Source: Photobacterium lucens (lineage in GTDB: Bacteria; Pseudomonadota; Gammaproteobacteria; Enterobacterales; Vibrionaceae). Taken from it: DNA of 35,242 nucleotides. Of the stretch, positions 26,739 through 35,239 are shown piece after piece; positions within the stretch are counted from its first letter, which is position 1, and every line of letters begins with the position of its first letter. The stretch is taken from contig NZ_SSMG01000174.1 in assembly GCF_009873615.1 (NCBI RefSeq), positions 1 to 35,242 on the forward strand, written 5' to 3'. The notes below the pieces were generated by a model. That model saw nothing but the letters and a program-made list of their open reading frames with translations, was not told the origin of the DNA and did no database searches. The position numbers and the translations under genes were made by a program.

Positions 26739-26760
26739 CAAGGTGATCTTGCTCACATCA
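26739..26760. promoter_or_regulatory. CRP-like site upstream of recB
   Basis: On the minus strand TGTGA-GCAAGA-TCACC, one base from the TGTGA-N6-TCACA consensus, with T/A-rich flanks. The centre is about 67 bp before the recB ATG. A second partial half-site (TGTGATCA) lies next to it at 26765-26772. Binding and any control of recBD are inference. Confidence 0.5.
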
Positions 26761-26898
26761 CTAATGTGATCAAACACTTATAAGCGAAGATTAAACGATC
26801 AAATCCTGTTTTATTCTAATATTGTGAGAGCTTACTCACGGTTTGTCTTACAGCGGTTAGTTAGTATCTGCGCCAGAAACTTGGTCACCTCTGGACCG

Positions 26899-26949
26899 GT
26901 GGCCGTACAGCGAACACCCTACAATTAATAATGATTTGCTGGCGGCCAC
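26899..26949. repeat. Long hairpin in the recC-recB gap
   Basis: GTGGCCG (26899-26905) pairs with CGGCCAC (26943-26949), and the stem extends imperfectly through CAGC/GCTG with one or two unpaired bases, closing on an AT-rich loop. There is no T-run on the minus strand. It lies right after the recC stop and may be an mRNA processing or stability element. Much of the rest of the gap is AT-rich. Confidence 0.5.
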
Positions 26950-26959
26950 ACTACTCTCT

Positions 26960-29900
26960 CTATTCCTGCTTCACTTCTTCACTGCTTAGCACTGCCGCTT
27001 GTAACACTTTCAATGCCAATACATAACTGGTTTGCGCAAGCTCATCATTCCAATGTGTCCACACGCGATTGATGTACTCATCAGCACCTTCACCAGCAAA
27101 AAGATAACCATCGTTAAAACAACCCGCCATCTTGTCGTAAGCTTTTTCAATCGTCAGTTCGTCATCTTTCCAATTACCTTGTTTATCAACACAAGCTTGA
27201 ATGCCGGCATGTGCCGTTTTCGGGAAATACGCCAATGGCTGGTTTAAACCTTGATAGTAAAGCTCGATTAATTCTTGTAGGTAACGTTTAGCCGTTGCGG
27301 CATCAATAGGATGCAGAATAAGGTATTTATCGGTGCCAATCAGATGTGTTTTTTGCATCGCTTGAGGTTGGCTAATGGCTAAACACAGGTGATCACACCA
27401 AGCCGCCAGTAAATCCACCGAGCGCACTTTACCGCTTCTAAAACGCATTAGACCTGATTGATAACGCTGCTTTAACCAACCTTGCAGTAAAACAGGATGA
27501 CCATTAACATCAAAGCGAATGCCCACCTCTTGATCTGCTAATGGCGCATGCACCAAAGGCTCGATCTTATCGACCAACTCCCCAACAGAAGTACGGCTAG
27601 CATCTAAGTCAATTTCACCAAATGCCGCTACCGGTAATCGACCTGCCGCTTTTTGCTCTTGTGCAAAATGACTAAAGATCTGATCAGGATCTTGGTTCGT
27701 CATCTTGGCATCGAGTAACAAACCTAACAAATCATTTTTGATGTGATAGCTTTCTAGCTGATTAAGCACAAATGGCTCATCATCTTCAAGCAAGCCCATT
27801 GGTGGCTCGAAGTAAACTTTCAAACGGCGGTTAAAGAAATAACGTACCGGTAAGCGCCAAAAACGTTGTAGCTCGGCAAGCTCTAACACTTGTTGCTGAT
27901 CGTCTGCAATTGGCTCTGGTGGTAATTCACCAAGTTGGAATGGCTGACTCGCTTGTCCTTCACGGGCTGCTGCAGGTAACCATTCAATGGCATAACTGCC
28001 TTTCTCGCCAGTAAAGGCACTTGGGCTAAAAGGCACTAATGGATGGTGCTCAATCAGTTTTTGTTTAATATTTTCTGCTGATTCATCAACCGCTAATGGC
28101 TCATCACCTTCAAGGCAGTAACCTTGCTGGCAGTATTCCACCAGCTCACTGACCAAGACTGAAGCTATCTTCTCAGCGTTATCTTGAATTGAGCGTCCAA
28201 CATAGCTGATATACAAGGTTTGCTGTGCTGAAAGCAGTGCTTCTAAGAATAGGTAACGATCATCATCACGACGGGAACGATCGCCAGCTTTAGTGCGACC
28301 ATTCATTAAATCAAACCCTTCAGGGGCAATATTTCGAGGGTAAGCACCATCATTCATGCCAAGCAAGCACACCACATCAAAGGGGATCGAACGCATTGGC
28401 ATCAAGGTACAGAAGTTAACTTGTCCAGCAAGGAAACGTTGGCTAACTCGCTCGCCCGATAACTTATCTCGCAAGTATTGGGTTAACACCGCTGGCGTAA
28501 TATCAGTTTGATATCCTGCATCTGAAAGCTGCTCTTGTAAGCGACGCACGTTATCGCGGATCGATTTCAGAACTAATTCACCTTCAAGCTCGACCGCAAA
28601 GAAATCATCCAATAGTTGATTCAATATGTCTGACCAACCTGCGACTGTGTGCGGCTCAGCTAGCACTTCACGATAACTAATTAAGCAATCAATAAAACCA
28701 GCCAACTGACCTGCTAATTCTGCATCAATACCCTGCACTTGATCGTAAGCAGAAATGCCTTCAAACAAGCCCGTATCATGCGGCATGGCATAACCCAGTA
28801 ACATCCGCTGAATACCAAACAGCCAAGTGTTTTGCATCTGCTCAGGAAGATCAAATTGACTCGATGTATGCTGATCTAAGCCCCAACGTACCCCTGCTTC
28901 TTCGATCCACTGTTTTACTTTCTCAAAGCTTTGGCTATCAAAACCAAACTTATTCATCACTGCTGGCACTTCTAATAGCTCTAGCAATTCTGATGCATGA
29001 CAGCGACTATCTGGTAGAGTTAATAGACGTAAAAAAGCCAGCAAGATTGGGTTTTCTTGCTCTGCGGTTCGGTCAGAAATAGAGAATGGGATGTAGCGGT
29101 TACCCGGCGCATTACCAAATACCGCTTGGATCGCAGGGCTGTAAGCATTGATATCTGCCACCATCACGATAATGTCGCGCGGCTTAAGATCAGGGTTTGC
29201 CTCAAACATGGCTAACAGCTTGTCGTGTAGCACTTCCACTTCACGCATTGGGCTATGACAGGCATGAATAGAGAGTGAGTTATCATCTGCAGCAATGGGG
29301 AATTTATGCTCGCTAGATTCAAGCAAGGTATCATCTTGGCGATCTACCAAGTTTAAAATGTCAGCTTGAATCGCATGTAATAAGTTATCCGATTCAATAT
29401 CAACAAAGCCCGCATCTACTTCGTTCACTTGCATCTCTGATAACAAGTACATGTTATCGCGACCAAGCTTACCCATTGATGCTAGTAAGCTATTGCCCAC
29501 CATGCCATTTTGCATATCATCGTCATAGTGATTTTCATCGCTATCTTTTAAGACATCAATCGTTGCTGAGATGTCCTGCTCGGTATCAATGTTATGTAGT
29601 TTTACACGCTTGCTGGCTGCTAATCGGGCGAGATGTTTACGATCGCGAATATCTCCCCAGTAATAACGACAAGGGTTGGTAAACATTAAATGCACGTCAA
29701 TATGCTCACCAATGGCGGCAAGTGCATCTAAATAACGTGGAGGCAATGATGAAATACCAAACACAAACAAACGCTGCGGTAAACCTGCTGCAATTAATGC
29801 TTCTTTACCTTGTGATGCGTTGTAGTTTTGTAGTGTTTCAATAAAGTGTTCGTACAAGTTGGCACGATGATAAGGCGATTGCCCTAATGCCAAGGTTTGA

Positions 29901-30421
29901 TCGTACAGTGCTTGCCATAAAATCGGCTGCCAAGGGTGTTCACCTTCTAATTCAGCGACCGTTTCACCCGCTTCCCACTGTTGAATCCACTCCGGGCGAT
30001 ATACTAAGTATTGGTCAAAAATATCGGCAATCTTTTCGGCTAATTGATAGCACTTTAGGTTGTCGTCATCACCGTCTAAATAACGCTGTAGCGCTTCGAA
30101 TTCTGGTTGGTCAAACTGTGCTGGCAGCACTTGCATTAACTTCCACGTCATCGCTTCTTTGTTAAATGCACTACGCTCTGGTACATCCGCCAATACTTGG
30201 GTAAACATCTTCCAAATAAAGGTCGCAGGCAGTGGAAAATCAATATTGGCTGCAACACCTAATGATTTCGCCAGCTCCATTTTTAGCCACTGCGACATCC
30301 CAGGACTTTGCACCAGAATTTGTTCTTTTTCAAATGGATTGGCTAACGGTTGCAGCCGAATAAGCTCCACCAGCAAAGATTTTAGCAGGTCGAGTTGATT
30401 TGAATGGTAGACAGTAAACAC
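26960..30421 (-). CDS. recC: RecC, exodeoxyribonuclease V gamma subunit
   Basis: The scaffold subunit of RecBCD that splits the duplex and scans for Chi. Its 1153 residues compare with 1122 in E. coli. The N-terminus MFTVYHSNQLDLLKSLLVEL, then ILVQSPGMSQWLKMELA and NIDFPLPATFIWKMF, are typical of the family. The fold is that of a degenerate SF1 helicase without working ATPase motifs. Further family segments are MVADINAYSPAIQAVFG, ISDRTAEQENP, VCLLGMNDGAYPRN and GDRSRRDDDRYLFLEALLSA. It is the first gene of the recC-recB-recD series. Confidence 0.96.
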   Translation of the reverse strand: MFTVYHSNQLDLLKSLLVELIRLQPLANPFEKEQILVQSPGMSQWLKMELAKSLGVAANIDFPLPATFIWKMFTQVLADVPERSAFNKEAMTWKLMQVLPAQFDQPEFEALQRYLDGDDDNLKCYQLAEKIADIFDQYLVYRPEWIQQWEAGETVAELEGEHPWQPILWQALYDQTLALGQSPYHRANLYEHFIETLQNYNASQGKEALIAAGLPQRLFVFGISSLPPRYLDALAAIGEHIDVHLMFTNPCRYYWGDIRDRKHLARLAASKRVKLHNIDTEQDISATIDVLKDSDENHYDDDMQNGMVGNSLLASMGKLGRDNMYLLSEMQVNEVDAGFVDIESDNLLHAIQADILNLVDRQDDTLLESSEHKFPIAADDNSLSIHACHSPMREVEVLHDKLLAMFEANPDLKPRDIIVMVADINAYSPAIQAVFGNAPGNRYIPFSISDRTAEQENPILLAFLRLLTLPDSRCHASELLELLEVPAVMNKFGFDSQSFEKVKQWIEEAGVRWGLDQHTSSQFDLPEQMQNTWLFGIQRMLLGYAMPHDTGLFEGISAYDQVQGIDAELAGQLAGFIDCLISYREVLAEPHTVAGWSDILNQLLDDFFAVELEGELVLKSIRDNVRRLQEQLSDAGYQTDITPAVLTQYLRDKLSGERVSQRFLAGQVNFCTLMPMRSIPFDVVCLLGMNDGAYPRNIAPEGFDLMNGRTKAGDRSRRDDDRYLFLEALLSAQQTLYISYVGRSIQDNAEKIASVLVSELVEYCQQGYCLEGDEPLAVDESAENIKQKLIEHHPLVPFSPSAFTGEKGSYAIEWLPAAAREGQASQPFQLGELPPEPIADDQQQVLELAELQRFWRLPVRYFFNRRLKVYFEPPMGLLEDDEPFVLNQLESYHIKNDLLGLLLDAKMTNQDPDQIFSHFAQEQKAAGRLPVAAFGEIDLDASRTSVGELVDKIEPLVHAPLADQEVGIRFDVNGHPVLLQGWLKQRYQSGLMRFRSGKVRSVDLLAAWCDHLCLAISQPQAMQKTHLIGTDKYLILHPIDAATAKRYLQELIELYYQGLNQPLAYFPKTAHAGIQACVDKQGNWKDDELTIEKAYDKMAGCFNDGYLFAGEGADEYINRVWTHWNDELAQTSYVLALKVLQAAVLSSEEVKQE

Positions 30422-30525
30422 TTAGGTATCTCACAGCAGGTGATGAATAACTAAATTGTCTACTATGAATTGAACACTGTAAATACATACAGGCGGAAAT
30501 ATTAAAATATCGTCTTAGCCCTAAA

Positions 30526-30554
30526 ACAAAAAAGCCCGATCTCCTAGATCGGGC
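30526..30554 (-). terminator. Terminator of the TDT transporter gene
   Basis: GCCCGATCT and AGATCGGGC form a 9-bp stem with a 3-nt loop. On the minus strand the hairpin is followed by six T's. It ends the leftward transporter transcript ahead of recC. Confidence 0.88.
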
Positions 30555-30621
30555 AACACACAAAATATCGGTAATAGAGTAGGCAAATATCCTTAACTTA
30601 CCTGCCTACCTACCATCGCTA

Positions 30622-31614
30622 TCAGATATTTTGTGGACAGTGTTTACTGCTTTTAAATAGTCCACTGAATGGACGGTAAAATGCTAAATAACGAATTGCT
30701 ACATAGCCAATGATAATACTTGCAACATAAAGCTCGATGGTTGCTAAACCGTGTACTTGCGCAACATAATGAGCATCAAAGCCGTAATTTTTCATCCACG
30801 CAGCAGTCTTAAATAATGCTGTTGCACCAATTGCCATTGGGAACGTAAAGGCTGCGTAACCTGGGCTGAACTCTAAGCGTAATAAGCGGAAGAACGCTAA
30901 GTAAATAACCGCAGTCATCAACACTGCAATACCTGCTAGTAATGCAACCACTACTGGTGATGGATTTGCAGTCACTGTTAAGTAGCCAGCTAATGATAGA
31001 CTTGCTGGTGCTGCCATAATCGCAATAGTTGGTTTTGCAGCATCTGGCACTTCATCACGGAACATAAAGCGGTAAATCATCATTGGAAGCATTACTGCGT
31101 ATGACAACATGCCAAAGATTAACAATACGTTTGCTAATGGGTGTAACTCTGCAATACCAGGGAACGACACATCAGCAACAATAATACCGATTGGCGGTAC
31201 GAACCAACTTGGTACCATGTGGTGAAGATGGAAGTCACATGCACGGTGGTAAATAAATAGTGTTAAGAAAATAACGTGTAAAATTACCGCAAATAACCAA
31301 ATATAAGCACCGGCTTGCGCTGATACATATAAACCGACAGCTTTTGATACCACCATTAATGCCATCGCAAAGGTAGGAACAACACTACCTACTACATGGT
31401 GAGATAAATCACCCCATAATAATTTTGGATGGAATATAAATTTTGTAATTAGAACAAGTAGCATCAATGCCGCAATAACCGCACCTGTCATTTGAGCGTA
31501 ACCATGCAGTGTTGCACCATTTTCCCAGCACCATAAAACACTACCAATACCCAGTGCTAAACCTGCCATTGGTGTTGGTGCACCAGCTACTTTTCTTTTC
31601 GTCGTCTTAATCAT
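30622..31614 (-). CDS. TDT-family (TehA/SLAC1-like) membrane transporter
   Basis: A 330-residue integral membrane protein with about ten hydrophobic helices, of the tellurite-resistance/dicarboxylate transporter (TDT) family. Features are GAPTPMAGLALGIGSVLW in helix 1, VVGSVVPTFAMALMVVSKAV, HHMVPSWFVPPIGIIVADV, and SPGYAAFTFPMAIGATALFK near helix 8, the last resembling the TehA/SLAC1 core. The substrate cannot be told; family members carry small anions or dicarboxylates. It is divergent from a LysR regulator, which makes that protein its probable controller. Confidence 0.88.
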   Translation of the reverse strand: MIKTTKRKVAGAPTPMAGLALGIGSVLWCWENGATLHGYAQMTGAVIAALMLLVLITKFIFHPKLLWGDLSHHVVGSVVPTFAMALMVVSKAVGLYVSAQAGAYIWLFAVILHVIFLTLFIYHRACDFHLHHMVPSWFVPPIGIIVADVSFPGIAELHPLANVLLIFGMLSYAVMLPMMIYRFMFRDEVPDAAKPTIAIMAAPASLSLAGYLTVTANPSPVVVALLAGIAVLMTAVIYLAFFRLLRLEFSPGYAAFTFPMAIGATALFKTAAWMKNYGFDAHYVAQVHGLATIELYVASIIIGYVAIRYLAFYRPFSGLFKSSKHCPQNI

Positions 31615-31823
31615 GTTCTCTCTCCGCCTTTATCTGATAGCTCTTAGCGAATTGTCTGTGTCTTTTTGATGTAGCAAGTATATCCAGCTTGATTGTTTTA
31701 TAATATCTGAATATATTTAACTGCATGTTAAGTTAAACTGAACTAAAATTTTAGAGGCGAGATTTTACCGTCGTTGATGATAAATAACGACCTTGCACAA
31801 TGAGTTTTCAACAAAGGATAGTT

Positions 31824-32711
31824 ATGAATATAGCGCTAAAACAATTGAAAGTTTTCGTCACCGTAGCTCAAGAACGTACCATTACCGCCGCAGCTGAAAA
31901 ATTATTCCTATCCAAGCCAGCAGTAAGCATGGCTTTATCTGAGCTAGAAAAGCAACTTGATCATAAACTGTTTGATCGCAACAACAACCGCTTACTGATC
32001 AATGAACAAGGTAAGAAACTACTGCCGTTAGCTGATGAATTACTAGCGCGTTCTAACACCATCGAAAAATTGTTTGATCAAGACGATATCATTGCGGGTG
32101 AATTAAAGATTGGATCCAGCGATACCGTTGGTAACCAGCTCACCCCATTTTTGATCCGAGACTTCCGAGCTCATACCCAGCATCAACACCAAAAACTGTT
32201 CATTTCAAACACAGCCCATGTGTGTCAAAAGCTCAGTGAATTTGAATTAGATGTGGGCTTTGTTGAAGGTAAAGTGCAACATCCAGATCTGATGGTACAA
32301 CCTTGGCTTGAAGATAATATGGTGGTGGCTTGTCACCCAGAACATCCACTGGCACAAATTGAAGAATTGCGTTTATCTGATCTGGAAGATTCCGAATGGG
32401 TACTGCGTGAGTCAGGCTCAGGTACACGTGAATTTTTCTTAAATCGCTTAGCGCCACGTTTAGAGCACTGGACACCTGCTTTTGAGCTTAATACTACAGA
32501 AGCAATCATCAATAGTGTTTCCGCTGGGCTTGGGATCACCTGTATTTCACAACGAGCAGCCATGCATGCTGTCGAAGAAAAACGCATTGTATTACTGCCA
32601 ATGCCATTAGATATGCGACGCCAATACTGGCTGATTTTCCATAAAGAAAAATACCAAAGCCCATTGCTAGAATCCTTTATTCAATTTAGCCAGCAATGGA
32701 CATTTGATTAA
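31824..32711 (+). CDS. LysR-family transcriptional regulator (YeiE/CysB-like group)
   Basis: A 295-residue LysR-type regulator. The N-terminal winged helix-turn-helix is AEKLFLSKPAVSMALSELEK and the following QLDHKLFDRNNNRLLINEQG; the periplasmic-binding-like effector domain shows GELKIGSSDTVGNQL, SEFELDVGFVEG, WVLRESGSGTREFF (an anion-pocket segment seen in YeiE-like members) and SVSAGLGITCISQRAA. The ATG at 31824 has AAGGA 7 nt upstream; the frame also opens at 31800 but that start is less likely. It is divergent from the TDT transporter with about 210 bp between, the usual arrangement for a LysR regulator and its target. Confidence 0.9.
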   Translation: MNIALKQLKVFVTVAQERTITAAAEKLFLSKPAVSMALSELEKQLDHKLFDRNNNRLLINEQGKKLLPLADELLARSNTIEKLFDQDDIIAGELKIGSSDTVGNQLTPFLIRDFRAHTQHQHQKLFISNTAHVCQKLSEFELDVGFVEGKVQHPDLMVQPWLEDNMVVACHPEHPLAQIEELRLSDLEDSEWVLRESGSGTREFFLNRLAPRLEHWTPAFELNTTEAIINSVSAGLGITCISQRAAMHAVEEKRIVLLPMPLDMRRQYWLIFHKEKYQSPLLESFIQFSQQWTFD

Positions 32712-32738
32712 TCGCCATAACACGCCTTAAAAAGCTGG

Positions 32739-33425
32739 TTAAACACGATTATCACCCACACTATAAGCAATGATTTGGCTGATCTCAGTAAGGGATCGGC
32801 CTGATTCTTGTTGCCAATCATTAAATGCATGTTGCGCATTGCGCCATGACTTCAATGTATCTCGCCCACCATCCACAATGCCTGTATGACGCAAATAACT
32901 TTCTACATCTTTAGTAAACAAAAAGCTGTCTTTGCCCATTGCACGTAAACTGTAAGCACCTGTTTTTCCGCCTAGACGTTTGCCGTGTTTCTTTAAATAC
33001 AGCCATAAGCCTACGATATCTTGCTCAGGCCATTCGGCCACCATATTGGCAAATGAGCCATATTCAATAGCGGCACGATGGATCATGTTGGCATTATCAG
33101 GGATGGTCATTACCTTCTTTAAGTCACGAATGATCTCAGGATCTTGGGCTTTACGCTCCCACATTTCTTCAGGCATCAAGCCCATTTTCTCGATATCAAA
33201 GCCAAAGAAGACCTTTTCAAACCCTTCCCATTTATTGCGTACAACTTGCCAACGGATCCCACACTGAAAGATCTTCTGGGTTAAACATGCAAGCCAACGA
33301 TCGTCGGTAATTTGTTGTAATTCTGTGCAACTAAGTGGGGTCGATAATCGCTGCTCTAATGCGATATCACCACCCTTTCTTTCTGCAGCACGAGTGTAAA
33401 TCTGGTTAAATTTTTCTCTTGTCAT
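32739..33425 (-). CDS. DNA-3-methyladenine glycosylase I-like (Tag-superfamily) protein
   Basis: About 228 residues resembling Tag-type 3-methyladenine DNA glycosylases by overall pattern: LACLTQKIFQCGIRWQVVRN where Tag has the LEGQQAGLSW helix, then a FEKVFFGFDIEKMGLMPEE segment and a C-terminal GKTGAYSLRAMGKDSF part. The zinc-binding Cys/His residues of classical Tag are not visible, and the catalytic Glu of the first motif is not conserved. This is therefore a divergent subgroup whose activity is uncertain. The start is taken as the ATG at 33425 (a GTG lies one codon earlier); no ribosome binding site is evident. It is divergent from yebG and shares its LexA-box region. Confidence 0.78.
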   Translation of the reverse strand: MTREKFNQIYTRAAERKGGDIALEQRLSTPLSCTELQQITDDRWLACLTQKIFQCGIRWQVVRNKWEGFEKVFFGFDIEKMGLMPEEMWERKAQDPEIIRDLKKVMTIPDNANMIHRAAIEYGSFANMVAEWPEQDIVGLWLYLKKHGKRLGGKTGAYSLRAMGKDSFLFTKDVESYLRHTGIVDGGRDTLKSWRNAQHAFNDWQQESGRSLTEISQIIAYSVGDNRV

Positions 33426-33443
33426 CACATTAACACGCTTAGC

Positions 33444-33459
33444 ACTGGACGAAGCCAGT
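33444..33459. repeat. Short palindrome beside the LexA box
   Basis: ACTGG-N6-CCAGT lies 5 bp from the LexA box and about 20 bp before the ATG of the Tag-like gene. Its spacing (CTG-N8-CAG) does not fit LexA. It would form a 5-bp hairpin at the start of the leftward mRNA. Confidence 0.45.
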
Positions 33460-33463
33460 ATGC

Positions 33464-33483
33464 TACTGTATAAACAGCCAGTA
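33464..33483. promoter_or_regulatory. LexA (SOS) box
   Basis: TACTGTATAAACAGCCAGTA fits the LexA consensus: TACTG and CAGTA arms with CTG-N10-CAG spacing. It lies 23 bp before the yebG ATG and 38 bp before the ATG of the divergent Tag-like gene. E. coli yebG is a known SOS gene, which supports the call. Confidence 0.88.
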
Positions 33484-33506
33484 AATCAATTTGGGAGAGG
33501 ATGACC

Positions 33507-33812
33507 ATGGCTGTTATCGTCAAATATGTAGTTGAGCGTAACGGAGAAGAAAAGATGACTTTCACCTCTAAATCCGAAGCCGACGCATACGACAAAATGC
33601 TAGATATGGCGGATGATATGTTTGCTTTACTGAGTGAAAGTGAGCTATTCGAAGATGAAGCCAAGCAAGAAGAACTATCAATGTTCTTAGCGCAAAAGCG
33701 TGAAGAAGTATTAGTCGCATTAGGCGCAAAAAAAGCAAAACCTGCAGCGAAAAAAAAGCCAGCGAAGCCTGAGCTAGTCGCTGATGACGAAGCGCAAGAA
33801 GACGCAGCATAA
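33507..33812 (+). CDS. yebG: YebG family DNA-damage-inducible protein
   Basis: A 101-residue YebG relative, the product of a small SOS-regulated gene in E. coli with unclear biochemical role. The N-terminal half is strongly conserved: MAVIVKYVVERNGEEKMTFT then SKSEADAYDKMLDMADDMF. The C-terminal tail is first very basic (KKAKPAAKKKPAKP), suggesting nucleic-acid contact, then acidic. The ATG at 33507 is chosen over 33501 because GGGAGAGG is correctly spaced and the E. coli protein begins MAVEVKYVV. A LexA box lies just upstream and an intrinsic terminator just after. Confidence 0.93.
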   Translation: MAVIVKYVVERNGEEKMTFTSKSEADAYDKMLDMADDMFALLSESELFEDEAKQEELSMFLAQKREEVLVALGAKKAKPAAKKKPAKPELVADDEAQEDAA

Positions 33813-33837
33813 TTTTTTAATTATCCCGTTCGCTGTC

Positions 33838-33867
33838 AAAAAACCTCCTCTGTGGAGGTTTTTTTAT
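33838..33867 (+). terminator. yebG intrinsic terminator
   Basis: AAACCTCC and GGAGGTTT form an 8-bp stem around TCTGT, followed by a long T-run. It lies about 27 nt after the yebG stop. Confidence 0.9.
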
Positions 33868-34148
33868 ACCTCGATATTTTTCTATTTTATTTATCACTGA
33901 GTTACTCACAGCAAATTGCTCCGTGTATTCGCACTATTTCAATCCATTCAGGCAATATTTCCGTGAATAATCCATCATTTTGCTCTGATTCTTCGTTCCA
34001 CTCTTCTATATCTTTAAAACTCTCTTTATGATGGTTTCATTAACCGAGAGTTATTGCGCTTGTAATAACCTGTCGGGCTCATCTTGATGTTCCACCTCAA
34101 TGTAAGGTGTATTCAACATCGCATTTTTGTAATGGAGAACAGGTAATA

Positions 34149-35180
34149 ATGTCTAGCTTTTCACTTGCCCTAGGTACAGCCACTAAAAACCGTGATGGAA
34201 AAATCATTGAAGCGTTTTTCCCTACCCCAACGCTACATCCATCAGAAGATCTAGTAAAAAGCATCGCAGCTATCGTTGATTACCGTGGTGGTAACCAAGC
34301 GATTGAAGTAACACCAGAGCAATGTGCCGCTATCGCTTCTGCATTTGAAGATGCTAACGATGAAGTCAGCGCACAATTTGCAGCAAAAGCAACGCTATCA
34401 TCACAGCCACTTGTAATGGTGATGCTAAAAACTGACATCGCACCAACCTCTGTTGCAGAAGGTTTCCTAAAACTACAACTTATCTCTCACCGTTTAGTTA
34501 AGCCTCATGGTGTGGTGCTTGATGGTATCTTCGGCCTACTACACAACATCGCATGGACGAACAAAGGTCCTATCGATCTGCCAGAGCTTGCTGAGCGTCA
34601 AATGGATGCACGTCTAAACGGTGAAATAATCACTGTCGACTGTGTAGACAAGTTCCCTAAAATGGTCGATTACGTGGTACCAACAGGTGTTCGTATTGCT
34701 GATACTTCTCGCGTTCGTCTTGGTGCACATGTTGGTGAAGGCACAACAGTTATGCACGAAGGTTTCATCAACTTCAACGCAGGTACAACAGGTGTGAGCA
34801 TGGTTGAAGGTCGTATCTCTGCTGGTGTTGTTGTCGGTGATGGTTCTGATATCGGTGGTGGTGCATCTATCATGGGTACGCTTTCTGGCGGCGGTAAAGT
34901 AGTGGTTTCTATCGGTGAAAACAGCCTACTAGGTGCGAACGCTGGTCTTGGTTTCCCAATGGGCGATCGTTGTACTATCGAATCAGGTCTATACGTAACA
35001 GCGGGCTCTAAAGTACAAATGCTTGATGCTAACGGTAAACCTGTAGAAGTGGTTAAAGCACGCGATCTTGCTGGTAAGCCAGATCTACTGTTCCGTCGTA
35101 ACTCAATGACGGGCCAAATCGAATGTTTAACCAACAAAACAGCGATTGAGCTAAACAGCGAGCTACACAGCAACAACTAA
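34149..35180 (+). CDS. dapD: DapD, tetrahydrodipicolinate N-succinyltransferase
   Basis: Transfers succinyl from succinyl-CoA to tetrahydrodipicolinate in the lysine/diaminopimelate pathway. From the ATG at 34149 it has 343 residues, the length of the Vibrio-type DapD rather than the shorter 274-residue E. coli form. The left-handed beta-helix is evident in hexapeptide-type repeats from about 200 to 290 (TGVRIADTSRVRLGAHVGEG, GRISAGVVVGDGSDIGGGAS, GENSLLGANAGLGFPMGDRC). An upstream ATG at 34107 would add 14 residues not typical of the family. No lysine riboswitch is apparent upstream. It ends at a strong terminator. Confidence 0.95.
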   Translation: MSSFSLALGTATKNRDGKIIEAFFPTPTLHPSEDLVKSIAAIVDYRGGNQAIEVTPEQCAAIASAFEDANDEVSAQFAAKATLSSQPLVMVMLKTDIAPTSVAEGFLKLQLISHRLVKPHGVVLDGIFGLLHNIAWTNKGPIDLPELAERQMDARLNGEIITVDCVDKFPKMVDYVVPTGVRIADTSRVRLGAHVGEGTTVMHEGFINFNAGTTGVSMVEGRISAGVVVGDGSDIGGGASIMGTLSGGGKVVVSIGENSLLGANAGLGFPMGDRCTIESGLYVTAGSKVQMLDANGKPVEVVKARDLAGKPDLLFRRNSMTGQIECLTNKTAIELNSELHSNN

Positions 35181-35201
35181 TTTCGTTGCCAACTCGATAA
35201 T

Positions 35202-35239
35202 AAAAAGCGGCGCACTGTAATAAGTGCGCCGCTTTTTTA
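35202..35239 (+). terminator. dapD intrinsic terminator
   Basis: A perfect 15-bp stem (35202-35216 with 35223-35237) around GTAATA, with an A-tract before and T-tract after, so it can act in both directions. It lies about 20 nt after the dapD stop, at the right edge of the window. Confidence 0.92.

Noticed and set aside
33868-34148. Possible lysine riboswitch ahead of dapD
   Set aside because: I could not find the multi-helix junction or a terminator/antiterminator pair of the lysine riboswitch.
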